Positions 16,946 through 25,309 of a stretch of 64,000 bases of DNA are shown piece by piece. Origin of the DNA: Cellulosimicrobium sp. ES-005 (GTDB lineage: Bacteria > Actinomycetota > Actinomycetes > Actinomycetales > Cellulomonadaceae); the NCBI RefSeq assembly GCF_040448685.1, contig NZ_CP159290.1, positions 2,914,001-2,978,000 of the forward strand, written 5' to 3'. How positions within the stretch are numbered: position 1 is the first letter of the stretch; each line of letters opens with the position of its first letter. The notes under the pieces are model-generated. The model was not told the origin of the DNA, ran no database searches, and saw only the letters and a program-made list of their open reading frames with translations. The position numbers were made by a program, and so were the translations under genes.

Positions 16946-17572
16946 TCAGGCGGGGACGATGAGTCCGGCGGTCTGGGTCTTGGCGCGCTGGAGGCGGGCC
17001 TCGGCGTCGGACCAGTTGACGAGGTTCCACCAGGCGGTGACGTAGTCGGCGCGCACGTTCTGGTAGTCGAGGTAGTAGGCGTGCTCCCAGACGTCGAGCA
17101 GGACGATCGGGGTGAGGCCGAGGGTGAGGTTGCCCTGCTGGTCGTAGAGCTGGACGGTGACGAGCTTGGAGCCGATGGAGTCCCAGGCGAGGATGGCCCA
17201 GCCCGAGCCCTGGACTCCGGCGGCGACGGCGGCGAACTGCTTCTTGAAGGCGTCGAAGGAGCCGAAGTGCTCGTCGATCGCGGCGCCGATCTCGCCGGTG
17301 GGCTCGCCGCCGCCCTCGGGGGAGAGGTTGGTCCAGAAGGCGGAGTGGTTGACGTGGCCGCCGAGGTTGAACGCGAGGTTCTTCTCGTGCAGGTTGATCG
17401 CGGCGAAGTCGCCGGTCTCGCGGGCCTCGGCGAGCTTCTCCAGGGCGGTGTTCGCGCCGGTGACGTAGGCCTGGTGGTGCTTGGAGTGGTGCAGCTCCAT
17501 GATCCGCCCGGAGATGTGCGGCTCGAGCGCACCGTAGTCGTAGGACAGCTCGGGGAGAGTGTAGACAGGCAT
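16946..17572 (-). CDS. sodA: Superoxide dismutase, Mn/Fe type
   Basis: 208 residues, the full family length. The N-terminal helical hairpin contains [11 protein letters not shown] (first metal His at about 28); [13 protein letters not shown] carries the second, and [15 protein letters not shown] the Asp and His that complete the site. It converts superoxide to oxygen and hydrogen peroxide in the cytoplasm. The context [10 protein letters not shown] fits manganese or cambialistic enzymes, but metal choice cannot be settled by sequence alone. It has a strong purine-rich ribosome binding site and ends against repeat copy A. Confidence 0.95.
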   Translation of the reverse strand: MPVYTLPELSYDYGALEPHISGRIMELHHSKHHQAYVTGANTALEKLAEARETGDFAAINLHEKNLAFNLGGHVNHSAFWTNLSPEGGGEPTGEIGAAIDEHFGSFDAFKKQFAAVAAGVQGSGWAILAWDSIGSKLVTVQLYDQQGNLTLGLTPIVLLDVWEHAYYLDYQNVRADYVTAWWNLVNWSDAEARLQRAKTQTAGLIVPA

Positions 17573-17719
17573 GGTTCCTCAGGTTCCTTCCGTCGGTATG
17601 CAGCCACGCTAGGACCTCGACCACGGTTGAGGTCAAGGTGGGCGCACTGTGATCTTGCAGGTCGGACGTGCGGTCCCGCTCGCCGAGCGGCCCAGCGCCG
17701 ACGGCGGGACGATGACCGG

Positions 17720-18076
17720 ATGGGGACCGTCACCGACTACCTGGGCGGCGTGGACGAGCCGGACCGCGCGACGCTCGCGCGCGTCGTCGAGGTCGCGCGC
17801 GGCGTCGTCCCGGACGCCACCGAGGGCACGAGCTACGGCATGCCCGCCCTGCTCTACCGCGGCAAGGCGCTGCTCAGCGCGATGGCCTCGGCGAAGCACC
17901 TCGCGGTCTACCCGTTCAGCCCGGCCGCGGTGACAGCCGTCGACGCGCGGCTGGACGGGTACTCGCACGCGAAGGGGACGGTCCGGTTCTCCAGCGACCA
18001 TCCGCTTCCCGACGACGTCGTCCGCGACCTCGTCGCGGCCCGCGTCGCGGAGATCGACGCGCAGCTCGACCGCTGA
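17720..18076 (+). CDS. DUF1801/YdhG-like protein
   Basis: 118 residues from the ATG at 17720; the longer upstream reading frame crosses sodA on the other strand and is discarded. Segments VTDYLGGVDEPDRATLARVV, EGTSYGMPALLYRGKALLS, HLAVYPFSPAAVTAVDARL and KGTVRFSSDHPLPDDVVRDL are the hallmarks of DUF1801, a small fold also found in the proposed iron chaperone frataxin-like YdhG. No enzymatic residues are evident. Role unknown. Confidence 0.78.
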   Translation: MGTVTDYLGGVDEPDRATLARVVEVARGVVPDATEGTSYGMPALLYRGKALLSAMASAKHLAVYPFSPAAVTAVDARLDGYSHAKGTVRFSSDHPLPDDVVRDLVAARVAEIDAQLDR

Positions 18077-18178
18077 CCGCCGGGCAGTCGCCCGCCGTCG
18101 CCGCCGTCGCCCGCCTCCGCGCGCGGGTCGCGACCGAATCCCCTGGGCCGCACGGCCGCCGTCGGGCACGATGGACGG

Positions 18179-18616
18179 ATGCCCGACGACGCCCGTCCCG
18201 GCCTGCGCGTGACGACCACCCTGGTCGTCCCCGAGGCGGAGCTGTCGTGGCGGTTCTCGCGGTCGTCCGGGCCCGGCGGGCAGGGCGTCAACACGACCGA
18301 CTCGCGCGTCGAGCTGTCGTGGGACGTCGCGCGGTCGGCGGTGCTCACGGAGTCCCAGCGCGTCCGGGTGCTGGACCGTCTCGGCAGGCGGGTGGTCGGC
18401 GGCGTCGTCACCGTCGCCGCGTCGGAGCACCGCGAGCAGCGGCGCAACCGCGAGGCCGCCCGGGTGCGCCTCGCCGCCCTGCTGGCCGACGCCGTCGCCC
18501 CGCCCGGGCCGCCGCGCCGCGCGACGCGGCCCACGCGCGGTTCGGTGGAGCGCCGGATCGGCGCCAAGAAGCGGCGGACCGAGGTCAAGCGCCTGCGTCG
18601 CTTGCCGCAGGACTGA
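18179..18616 (+). CDS. arfB: Peptidyl-tRNA hydrolase ArfB (ribosome rescue)
   Basis: 145 residues. The GGQ motif is in SRSSGPGGQGVNTTDSRVE, the release-factor catalytic loop, followed by a basic tail (RRIGAKKRRTEVKRLRR) that in ArfB/ICT1 enters the empty mRNA channel of stalled ribosomes. Length and order match ArfB rather than full release factors. The stop codon is directly followed by repeat copy B. Confidence 0.9.
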   Translation: MPDDARPGLRVTTTLVVPEAELSWRFSRSSGPGGQGVNTTDSRVELSWDVARSAVLTESQRVRVLDRLGRRVVGGVVTVAASEHREQRRNREAARVRLAALLADAVAPPGPPRRATRPTRGSVERRIGAKKRRTEVKRLRRLPQD

Positions 18617-18697
18617 GCCGAGCACGACGTCACCCGCCGTCGAGCACGACCTGACGGACGGAAAGGGCCGGAGAACGACCCCCGTGTCGTGTTCGGC
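18617..18697. repeat. 81-bp dispersed repeat, copy B
   Basis: 81 bp with ends GCCGAGCACGAC and GTCGTGTTCGGC (one mismatch between the arms), located between the convergent arfB and 18712-19341 genes. It aligns without gaps, in reverse orientation, to copy C at 34626-34706 over its full length with only scattered differences. Confidence 0.75.
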
Positions 18698-18711
18698 GGG
18701 AGGCCGGAGGG

Positions 18712-19341
18712 CTAGAGGCGGCGGGCCAGGTGCGGGTATTCCAGCACCAGGCCGTCGGCGTCGACGGTGAGGTCTGCCGTGAAGTCGCGCGTGGCGCTCG
18801 TGTACGTGACGACGCCCTGACCGGTCATGGGGTCGAGCGGCTCGCGCGCGGCGTAGACCTGGTCACTGCGCAGGACCGCCAGGGACGGCAGGTCGACCCA
18901 CGCCATGACCAGGCGCGTCTCGCCCGCCGGCGGGCGGTCGCCGAGCAGCCCGAGGCGCAGGATCGGCATCGTGTTGGTGACGGGGCACAGCGCGATGTCG
19001 CAGTCGAGCGCGCCGTCGAGCGAGGCCGGGTCGGCGATCCCCGGCGCGGCGAGGCCCGACGGCGGCGTCCCCGACTCGCGCACGTCGTCGCGCCACGCGC
19101 CGTCGGGCGTCCGGAGGAGGTCGAGGTGGCGCGACCACCCGAGCCCGCGCACGGAGACGTCGAGGTGCTCGGTCACCCAGCCGGGACCGGTGCGCAGCGC
19201 CCACGCGGTCGCGTACGCCGCCGCGCGCGACGTGCCGAGCGCCGCCAGCCGGTCGTCGCGCACGGTGACGGTCGCGGCCTCCAGGCGGTCCGGGTCGTCG
19301 TCCCAGCCGGACCACACGACGTGCCTCGTCGATGCGCTCAC
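18712..19341 (-). CDS. Putative glycolipid-binding-family protein (COG3554-like)
   Basis: 209 residues. The order of HVVWSGWDDDPDRLEAATVT, YATAWALRTGPGWVTEHLDV, RHLDLLRTPDGAWRD, LDCDIALCPVTNTMPILRLG and VVTYTSATRDFTADLTVDAD matches my memory of the putative glycolipid-binding family (PF06475). No signal peptide. In that fold a beta-barrel with a cavity is known, but the physiological ligand is not. It stands alone and ends against repeat copy B. Confidence 0.7.
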   Translation of the reverse strand: MSASTRHVVWSGWDDDPDRLEAATVTVRDDRLAALGTSRAAAYATAWALRTGPGWVTEHLDVSVRGLGWSRHLDLLRTPDGAWRDDVRESGTPPSGLAAPGIADPASLDGALDCDIALCPVTNTMPILRLGLLGDRPPAGETRLVMAWVDLPSLAVLRSDQVYAAREPLDPMTGQGVVTYTSATRDFTADLTVDADGLVLEYPHLARRL

Positions 19342-19403
19342 GCGCGCCAGTCTCGGACGAAAAGGCGGTGCCCGCGCGGCGAGGGCGTGGCAGGGTCGCG
19401 CCC

Positions 19404-19823
19404 ATGACCTCTCGCATCTCCCACACCACGTTCGACGCGCGCGACTCCTACGCGCAGTCCGTCTTCTGGGCCCAGGTCCTCGGGTACACCGACGTGCCCG
19501 GCGACCCCAACCTCCCCGGCCACGAGGAGTGCATGATCATCCCGCCGGCGGACGCGACGACGCCCGCCGAGAGCCGCGGGCACGTCCTGTTCGTCGAGGT
19601 GCCCGACGACAAGGAGCTGAAGAACCGCGTCCACCTCGACCTGCGGCCCACGGACCGCACGCGCGAGGAGGAGGTCGAGCGCGTGCTCGCGCTCGGGGCG
19701 ACGCAGGTCGCGGACCGGCGCACGCCCGACGGCGGGGGCTGGGTCGTGCTCGCCGACCCGGAAGGCAACGAGTTCTGCATCCTGCGCAGCGACGCCGAGC
19801 TCGCGGCGGCCGCAGCCCGTTAG
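19404..19823 (+). CDS. VOC-superfamily protein
   Basis: 139 residues with the glyoxalase-like pattern: ISHTTFDARDSYAQSVFWAQ, VLFVEVPDDKELKNRVHLDL, and WVVLADPEGNEFCIL. The conserved His and Glu of the chelate site can be placed in HLDL and NEFC. Probably binds or modifies a small molecule. Its stop codon overlaps by 4 nt the stop of the convergent LuxR gene. Confidence 0.75.
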   Translation: MTSRISHTTFDARDSYAQSVFWAQVLGYTDVPGDPNLPGHEECMIIPPADATTPAESRGHVLFVEVPDDKELKNRVHLDLRPTDRTREEEVERVLALGATQVADRRTPDGGGWVVLADPEGNEFCILRSDAELAAAAAR

Positions 19824-20536
19824 CGGTCGGTGATCCGGATCCAGCCGCGCTGGGCTGCCCGGGCCCCGGCCTCGAACCGGCTCGTCGCGCCGAGGCGCCC
19901 CATGAGCCCGGCGGCGTGACGGCGGACCGTCCGCGGGGACACCCCGAGCCGCGCGGCGACGGCGGTGTCCGTCTTGCCCTCGGCGAGGAGCCGCAGGAGC
20001 GTGTCCTCGCTCGGGGCCAGCGCGTCGTCGGCCGCCCGCGCCCGGTCCCACTCGGCCTCGGCGAGGGCCCGGAGCGCGCGGACGGCGTCCCGGTCGGTCA
20101 CGGCGCGCGTGCGGTCCGGGCGGGCGACGAGCACGACCGTGTCGTCGAGGGCGACGAGGGTCAGGGGCAGCGCCGGTGCCACGCGGTGCTCGACGCCGGG
20201 GCCGTCGTCGAACTCGTCGTCGCGCTCGGCCTCGGGGGCGTCCGGGCCCGGGTGGTCCGCAGCGGGCGGCGTGCCGACGAGCGGTCCGTCGGGGACGGCG
20301 CCGCCGTCCGGGGCGGTGTCGTCGAGCGCCCCGTCTCTCGGCGGCTCGGGTGGCTCGACCGTCACGACACGGACGCGGGCGTCGCGGCGCGCCCGTTCGC
20401 GCACCCGTGTCCACAAGGGCTCCGGGGCCGCTCCGACGCCGGAGTCGAGCACGAGGACGTCGCGGGCGCGGCGCAGCGCGACGGCCCGCGCGGAGTGCCT
20501 GGCGCCGAGGGCCGGGTCTCGCTCCGTCGACGTCAC
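19820..20536 (-). CDS. LuxR-family HTH regulator, divergent from the gene cluster
   Basis: 238 residues. The C-terminal LuxR helix-turn-helix is DTLLRLLAEGKTDTAVAARL and VSPRTVRRHAAGLMGRLGAT. The N-terminal part has no recognisable receiver or ATPase; a Pro/Asp-rich linker (about 65-115) precedes LPLTLVALDDTVVLVARPD. The layout resembles stand-alone LuxR proteins with a degenerate N-terminal sensory domain seen in actinobacteria. It is transcribed away from the cluster starting at 20768, sharing a 231-bp intergenic region, and is a good candidate for its pathway-specific regulator. Confidence 0.75.
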   Translation of the reverse strand: MTSTERDPALGARHSARAVALRRARDVLVLDSGVGAAPEPLWTRVRERARRDARVRVVTVEPPEPPRDGALDDTAPDGGAVPDGPLVGTPPAADHPGPDAPEAERDDEFDDGPGVEHRVAPALPLTLVALDDTVVLVARPDRTRAVTDRDAVRALRALAEAEWDRARAADDALAPSEDTLLRLLAEGKTDTAVAARLGVSPRTVRRHAAGLMGRLGATSRFEAGARAAQRGWIRITDR

Positions 20537-20625
20537 ACGGTGGGACTCTAGCCGACCTCCCTCGGCGTGCAGAGGGCCGTCCCGGCGGTCGGACCTGTGT
20601 GACGAACGGGGAGGTCAGCGGGCAT

Positions 20626-20642
20626 TTGTCCTCTTCCGGACA
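20626..20642. promoter_or_regulatory. Candidate control site in the cluster's upstream region
   Basis: TTGTCC (20626-20631) could be a -35 hexamer, and TGTCC...GGACA (20627-20631 with 20638-20642) is a short dyad overlapping it. The 20600-20665 stretch is AT-richer than its surroundings. This is the only promoter-like region before the cluster's first gene at 20768. Confidence 0.3.
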
Positions 20643-20767
20643 CGTCGGATTTGTTTACACCGCGGCCTTCCGCTGCCAGGCTTCCCCCGGACCGCCGGGT
20701 CGGGCTTCGTGCTGCCCGGCGTCCTACGTGCCGGGACGGTCCCGGCGCCGGTGACGGAGGGGGCCAC

Positions 20768-22594
20768 ATGGGCGCGCAGCCGGACGACCTGACCCTCGTG
20801 GACCTCGTCCACGAGCACGCACGCGAGCGGCCGGACCACGCGGCGGTCGTCGTCGTGCCGGAGGTGGGCGAGCGGCGCACCCTGACCTACGCCGAGCTCG
20901 ACGCGCAGGCGGCGGCGCTCGCGGCCGACCTCGCGGACCGGCACGAGCAGGGCGACCGCGCCCTCGTGCTCTACTCGGCGACCGCGTCCTTCGTCGTCGG
21001 GATCGTGGCCTGCTTCTACGCGGGCCTGATCCCCGTCCCGTCACCGCTCCCGGGCGGGCAGGCGTACCAGCGCGAGCGCGTGCGCGGCATGCTCGTCGAC
21101 TGCGACGCCGCCGTCGTGCTCGTCGACCCGACCGCCGCGAGCGAGACCACCGAGTGGGCCGAGCCGCTGCGGCGCGCCGACGGCGGCCCCGTCGTCGTGA
21201 CCGTGGTCGACGGCGCCACGGGCGGCCCGTCCCGGCGCGGCCGCCCGGGCCCGCAGGACGTCGCGTTCCTGCAGTACACCTCCGGGTCCACGAGCAGCCC
21301 CAAGGGCGTCGTCGTCACGCACGCGAACGTCCTGCACCACCACGACGCCTTCTCGACGACCCTCGGCCTCGTCCCGGAGGACGTCTTCTGCAGCTGGCTG
21401 CCGGGGTACCACGACTTCGGCCTCGTCGGGATGCTGCTCGTCCCCCTGGGCCTCGGCGCGACGGCCGTCATCGTCCCCTCCACGGCCTTCCTCAAGCGCC
21501 CCGTCCGCTGGCTCTCCGCGATCACCGAGACCGGCGCGACCGTCACGGCCTCGCCGAACTTCGGCTACGACCAGTGCGCGCGGCGCGTGCGCGACGACCA
21601 GCTCGCCGAGCTCGACCTCACCCGCCTGCGCTGGGCGCTCGGCGGGGCCGAGCCGGTGGATCCCGCCGTCCTGGACGCCTTCACGCGCCGGTTCGAGCCC
21701 GTGGGCTTCCGCGGCTCGGCGCACGGCCCGGGGTACGGCCTCGCGGAGGCGACGCTGACGGCGACGTACCCGGACCGCCGGCTCCCGCTCGTCATCACCG
21801 CGGACGAGGCGGCGCTCGCCGACGGCCGCCTGGTCGTGCTCGAGGAGGCGTCGTTCCTCTCCGCGCTCCCGGACGCCGCGGCGCAGGGCCGGGGCAGCGT
21901 CCCGGGCGCGCGGCTCGTGTGCTGCGGCCTGCCGAGCGGCGTGGAGCTGCGCCTCGTCGACGACCAGGGCGTCGAGGTGCCCGACGGCGCGGTCGGGGAG
22001 GTCTGGCTGCGCGGCGGGACCGTCGCAGCCGGGTACTGGGGCGACGCGGCGGCGGGCGCGACGGCCGAGACGTTCGGCGCGGTCGCGGCCGACGGCACCG
22101 GCCCGTGGCTGCGGACCGGCGACCTCGGCGCGCTGCACCGCGGCCAACTCGTCGTCACGGGCCGGATCAAGGAGCTCCTCATCGTCGCGGGGCGCAACCT
22201 GTACCCCTACGACCTCGAGCGCGAGCTGCGCCGTCTGCACCCCGGGGCCGAGGGCCGTCCGGGCGCGGTGTTCGAGGCGGAGGGCCTGCCGGGCACGCTG
22301 TGCGCGGTCCAGGAGTTCCGCCCCACGCCGGGCGCGCGGCTCGACGGCGCGAGCGCCGAGGACGAGCTCGACGCCGTGGTGCGCCAGATGGCCTCCCACC
22401 TGGCGTCCGTCTCGGGCGCCGCCGTGCACGACGTCGTCCTCGTCCGTCCCGGCCAGGTGCCGCGGACCACGAGCGGCAAGATCCAGCGCGGTCGGGCGCG
22501 CGACCTGCACGGCGCGGGCGACCTCGCCGCGCTCCACTCCCTGCGCGCGTCCCGCGACCGCGCGCGCACCGAGCTCGCAGGGACCCGCTCATGA
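20768..22594 (+). CDS. Fatty acyl-AMP ligase (FAAL-type adenylating enzyme)
   Basis: 608 residues. The adenylation P-loop is FLQYTSGSTSSPKGVVVTH; further FAAL-type motifs are WLPGYHDFGLVGM, STAFLKRPVRWLS, ASPNFGYDQCARR, WALGGAEPV and GPGYGLAEATLTATYPD, with the hinge and C-terminal region DLGALHRGQLVVTGRIKELL and RTTSGKIQRGR. FAALs activate long-chain acids as acyl-AMP and pass them to a carrier protein rather than CoA. The next gene, a 4-nt overlap away, encodes that carrier. The ATG is preceded by GGAGGG. It is the first gene of the cluster and sets a lipid starter. Confidence 0.9.
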   Translation: MGAQPDDLTLVDLVHEHARERPDHAAVVVVPEVGERRTLTYAELDAQAAALAADLADRHEQGDRALVLYSATASFVVGIVACFYAGLIPVPSPLPGGQAYQRERVRGMLVDCDAAVVLVDPTAASETTEWAEPLRRADGGPVVVTVVDGATGGPSRRGRPGPQDVAFLQYTSGSTSSPKGVVVTHANVLHHHDAFSTTLGLVPEDVFCSWLPGYHDFGLVGMLLVPLGLGATAVIVPSTAFLKRPVRWLSAITETGATVTASPNFGYDQCARRVRDDQLAELDLTRLRWALGGAEPVDPAVLDAFTRRFEPVGFRGSAHGPGYGLAEATLTATYPDRRLPLVITADEAALADGRLVVLEEASFLSALPDAAAQGRGSVPGARLVCCGLPSGVELRLVDDQGVEVPDGAVGEVWLRGGTVAAGYWGDAAAGATAETFGAVAADGTGPWLRTGDLGALHRGQLVVTGRIKELLIVAGRNLYPYDLERELRRLHPGAEGRPGAVFEAEGLPGTLCAVQEFRPTPGARLDGASAEDELDAVVRQMASHLASVSGAAVHDVVLVRPGQVPRTTSGKIQRGRARDLHGAGDLAALHSLRASRDRARTELAGTRS

Positions 22595-22857
22595 CCGCAC
22601 CGCTGCCCGACGCTCTCGACGACCTCGTGCTCCGCCACGTCGCCACCGCCCTGGGCGTCGCGCCCGCAGACGTCGACCCGGCGGGCGACCTCGCCGGGCT
22701 CGGGCTCGGCTCGGTCCAGGTCCTGGCGCTGCTGGGCGACCTGGAGGACGCGCTGGGCGTCGACCTGGACCCGGAGGCCGTCGTCGACAACCCGACGCCC
22801 CGGGCGCTCGCCGAGCACCTGCGCAGCGTCGTGGACGTTCCCGGGACGGCGGCATGA
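22591..22857 (+). CDS. Acyl carrier protein 1
   Basis: 88 residues. The phosphopantetheine site is LAGLGLGSVQVLALLGDLED with Ser at about residue 41; note that the usual Asp before Ser is Gly. Helical acidic make-up is typical. It lies between the acyl-AMP ligase and the KAS III genes with 4-nt overlaps on both sides, so it probably accepts the activated fatty acid. The phosphopantetheinyl transferase at 34563 is the likely modifying enzyme. Confidence 0.88.
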   Translation: MTAPLPDALDDLVLRHVATALGVAPADVDPAGDLAGLGLGSVQVLALLGDLEDALGVDLDPEAVVDNPTPRALAEHLRSVVDVPGTAA

Positions 22858-23828
22858 CGACCCTCGTCGACGTCGGCGCGCACGTCCCCGCGACGCGCGT
22901 GCCCATCCGCGACCTGGCGGACGAGCTGGGGCTCGACCATCTCGAGCTGGGCGTGTTCGAGCGGTTCTTCGGGCTGCGCGAGGTGTGCACGGCGCCGGAC
23001 GAGAGCCTCACCGACCTGCTCGTCGCCGCGGCGCGCGCCGTGCCCGGCCTCGCGGGGAACGAGCACCGCGTCCGGTACGTGCTGGGCGCGCGGACCATCG
23101 CGACCGTCGCCCCGGTCGGGGTCAACCCGCTGCACGACGCCGCGGACCGCCTCGGGCTCGACCACGCGGTCGTGTGGACCCTCACCCAGCACGCGTGCGC
23201 GTCCGCGCTGCTCGCGGTCGGCGTCGCGGGGCGCCTGCTCGCGGCCGACGGCGACCCGGGCGCGCTCGCGCTCGTCCTCACCGGGGAGAAGGCGTTCAGC
23301 CCCGGCTCCCGGCTCATCGAGGGCACGACCATCATGGGCGAGGGCACCGCGGCCGTCCTCGTCGGGGCCGACCCGACCGGGGTCTCGGCGCGCGCGGGCA
23401 GCCCCGTCCTCTCCTACGCGACGCGCACCCTGGGCGAGTACCACCAGGTCCCGCTCCCGGAGGACCTGGCCGCGCCGTTCGGCGTCGCGTACACCGAGGT
23501 GCTCGCGGAGGTCGTGGTCGAGGCCGTCGAGCGCGCGGGCCTGACGCTGGACGACCTCGCGCTCGTCCTGCCGCACAACGTGAACCGCGTGTCGTGGCGG
23601 CGCCTGTGCTCGCGCCTCGGGCTGCCGATCGCGCGCGTCCGGCTCGACGACGTGCCGGTGACGGGCCACTGCTTCGGCGCCGACTCGTTCATCGGCTACG
23701 CCGCCGCGCGCGCCGAAGGCCGACTGCGCCCCGGCGACCCGTTCCTCATGGTGGCGGTCGGGCTGGGCGCGACGTTCTCCGCCATGGTCCTGCGCTACGC
23801 GCCCCACGAGACGGAGGAGCCCGCATGA
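22854..23828 (+). CDS. KAS III-type 3-oxoacyl-ACP synthase
   Basis: 324 residues of thiolase fold. The active-site Cys is in TLTQHACASALLAVGVAGRL (about residue 115); the His is in LVLPHNVNRVSWRR, and the last catalytic region is VTGHCFGADSFIGYAAA. GEGTAAVLVG is a family glycine loop. It should condense a carrier-bound acyl group with another thioester, or transfer an acyl group to a nucleophile as some KAS III homologues do. It sits between carrier protein 1 and the ATP-grasp gene (4-nt overlaps). Confidence 0.87.
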   Translation: MTTLVDVGAHVPATRVPIRDLADELGLDHLELGVFERFFGLREVCTAPDESLTDLLVAAARAVPGLAGNEHRVRYVLGARTIATVAPVGVNPLHDAADRLGLDHAVVWTLTQHACASALLAVGVAGRLLAADGDPGALALVLTGEKAFSPGSRLIEGTTIMGEGTAAVLVGADPTGVSARAGSPVLSYATRTLGEYHQVPLPEDLAAPFGVAYTEVLAEVVVEAVERAGLTLDDLALVLPHNVNRVSWRRLCSRLGLPIARVRLDDVPVTGHCFGADSFIGYAAARAEGRLRPGDPFLMVAVGLGATFSAMVLRYAPHETEEPA

Positions 23829-25309
23829 CGGTCGAGCAGGTGGCGGAGGCCGCCGCCCAGGACGCTGCCCCGGACGCCCTGACGGGGGCCCCTCGCGAGC
23901 CGTTCCTCGCGCGGACCAAGCGCGCGCTCGCAGGCGCGCCCGACGCGCCGCTCGTGCTGCTCGGGAACTTCGAGGTCGAGGACGCGTGGGCGGTCGGGGA
24001 GGTCGGCCTGCCCTCGGTCGGGGGCGCGTCGGCGACGGCCGCGCTCGTCAACCGCATGGACGAGCTCGCGCTGCTCCTCGCCGGGCCGGACGACCACGTC
24101 GTGCTCAAGGCCGAGCCCGACCCGGACCACCTCGCCCACCTGGACGCGCTCGGCGTCGGGCTCCCGACCGTGCACGTCGCCGAGTCGAGCGACCCGCTGC
24201 GCACCGTCACGCTCGACGCGCTCGACTCGCCCGCCCTGCTCGCTCGCCTGGGCGACCTCGCGGCGGACGGCGTGCGCCTCCTCGCGCACGGGACGTCGTC
24301 GGCGGAGGAGGACCTCGCGGCCGCCACCGGCCTGCGCTCGGTGCTCACCGACGCCGCCACCACCAAGGCCGTCAACAGCAAGGTCTACAGCCGCGGGCTG
24401 TGCGACGAGCTCGGGATCGAGCAGGCGCGCGGCTGGGCGTGCCGGACCGTCGAGGACTTCGAGCGCGCGTGCGCCGAGGCGGCGCGGCTCGTCGCGGACG
24501 GCGCGACCGTGGGCGTCAAGGACGCGTACGGCGTCTCCGGCAAGGGGATCCTCGTCGTCGACGACCCGCGTCGCCTCGACCAGCTCGTGCGCATGGTCAC
24601 GCGCCGGGCCGCGCGCTCGGGCGACGACCGCCTCGCCGTCGTCGTGGAGGTCTGGGCGGACAAGGCGACCGACCTCAACTACCACTTCACCGTCGCGCAG
24701 GACGGCTCGGTCGCGTTCGACTTCGTCAAGGAAGCGATCACCGAGGGCGGGGTCCACAAGGGCCACCGCATCCCGTCGCGCCTGCCCGCGGCGCAGGTCG
24801 ACGCGCTGGCCGAGCTGTCGTCCCGGCTCGGGGCGCGCATCGCCGCCGACGGGTTCCACGGTCTCGTCGGGGTCGACGCGCTCGTGCGCACGGACGGGTC
24901 GCTGCTGCCGGTCCTGGAGATCAACGCGCGCAGCAACATGTCCACGTACACCGTGCCGCTCCAGGAGCGGTTCCAGCCGGACGGGTGGGTCGCGCTCGCG
25001 CGCCAGTACCCGCTCGTGCTCGACGCCCCGCTGTCGTTCGCGGCGCTCCACGACGCCCTCGGCGACCTGCTCCCGGGCGCGGCCGGGCAGGCGGGGCTCG
25101 TCGTCCAGGGGACGGGCACGGTCAACGCCGGCGCGCCCGCCGCGGCCTCGGGCGGCACGTTCGCCGGCCGGTTGCACGGCCTCCTCGTCGCGCCCGACGA
25201 GGACGCCCTCACCCGCCTCGACCGCGCCGTGACGGAGCGGCTGACGGAACGGACCGCCCGGCGCCCGGCGCCGACGGCCGCGACCCCGACCGAAGGAGAC
25301 CCCCGATGA
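23825..25309 (+). CDS. ATP-grasp ligase (BtrJ-like, acting on a carrier protein or amino acid)
   Basis: 494 residues. ATP-grasp features: TDAATTKAVNSKVYSRGLCD at the fold entrance, VGVKDAYGVSGKGILVVDDP (glycine-rich ATP loop), LAVVVEVWADKATDLNYHF, and the Mg-binding VLEINARSNMSTYTVPL. ATP-grasp enzymes join a carboxylate, via acyl-phosphate, to an amine or thiol. The next gene encodes a type III PLP decarboxylase and then a carrier protein, the same trio as BtrJ-BtrK-BtrI in butirosin side-chain formation, where BtrJ loads glutamate on the carrier. I infer a similar carrier aminoacylation here. Confidence 0.78.
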   Translation: MTVEQVAEAAAQDAAPDALTGAPREPFLARTKRALAGAPDAPLVLLGNFEVEDAWAVGEVGLPSVGGASATAALVNRMDELALLLAGPDDHVVLKAEPDPDHLAHLDALGVGLPTVHVAESSDPLRTVTLDALDSPALLARLGDLAADGVRLLAHGTSSAEEDLAAATGLRSVLTDAATTKAVNSKVYSRGLCDELGIEQARGWACRTVEDFERACAEAARLVADGATVGVKDAYGVSGKGILVVDDPRRLDQLVRMVTRRAARSGDDRLAVVVEVWADKATDLNYHFTVAQDGSVAFDFVKEAITEGGVHKGHRIPSRLPAAQVDALAELSSRLGARIAADGFHGLVGVDALVRTDGSLLPVLEINARSNMSTYTVPLQERFQPDGWVALARQYPLVLDAPLSFAALHDALGDLLPGAAGQAGLVVQGTGTVNAGAPAAASGGTFAGRLHGLLVAPDEDALTRLDRAVTERLTERTARRPAPTAATPTEGDPR

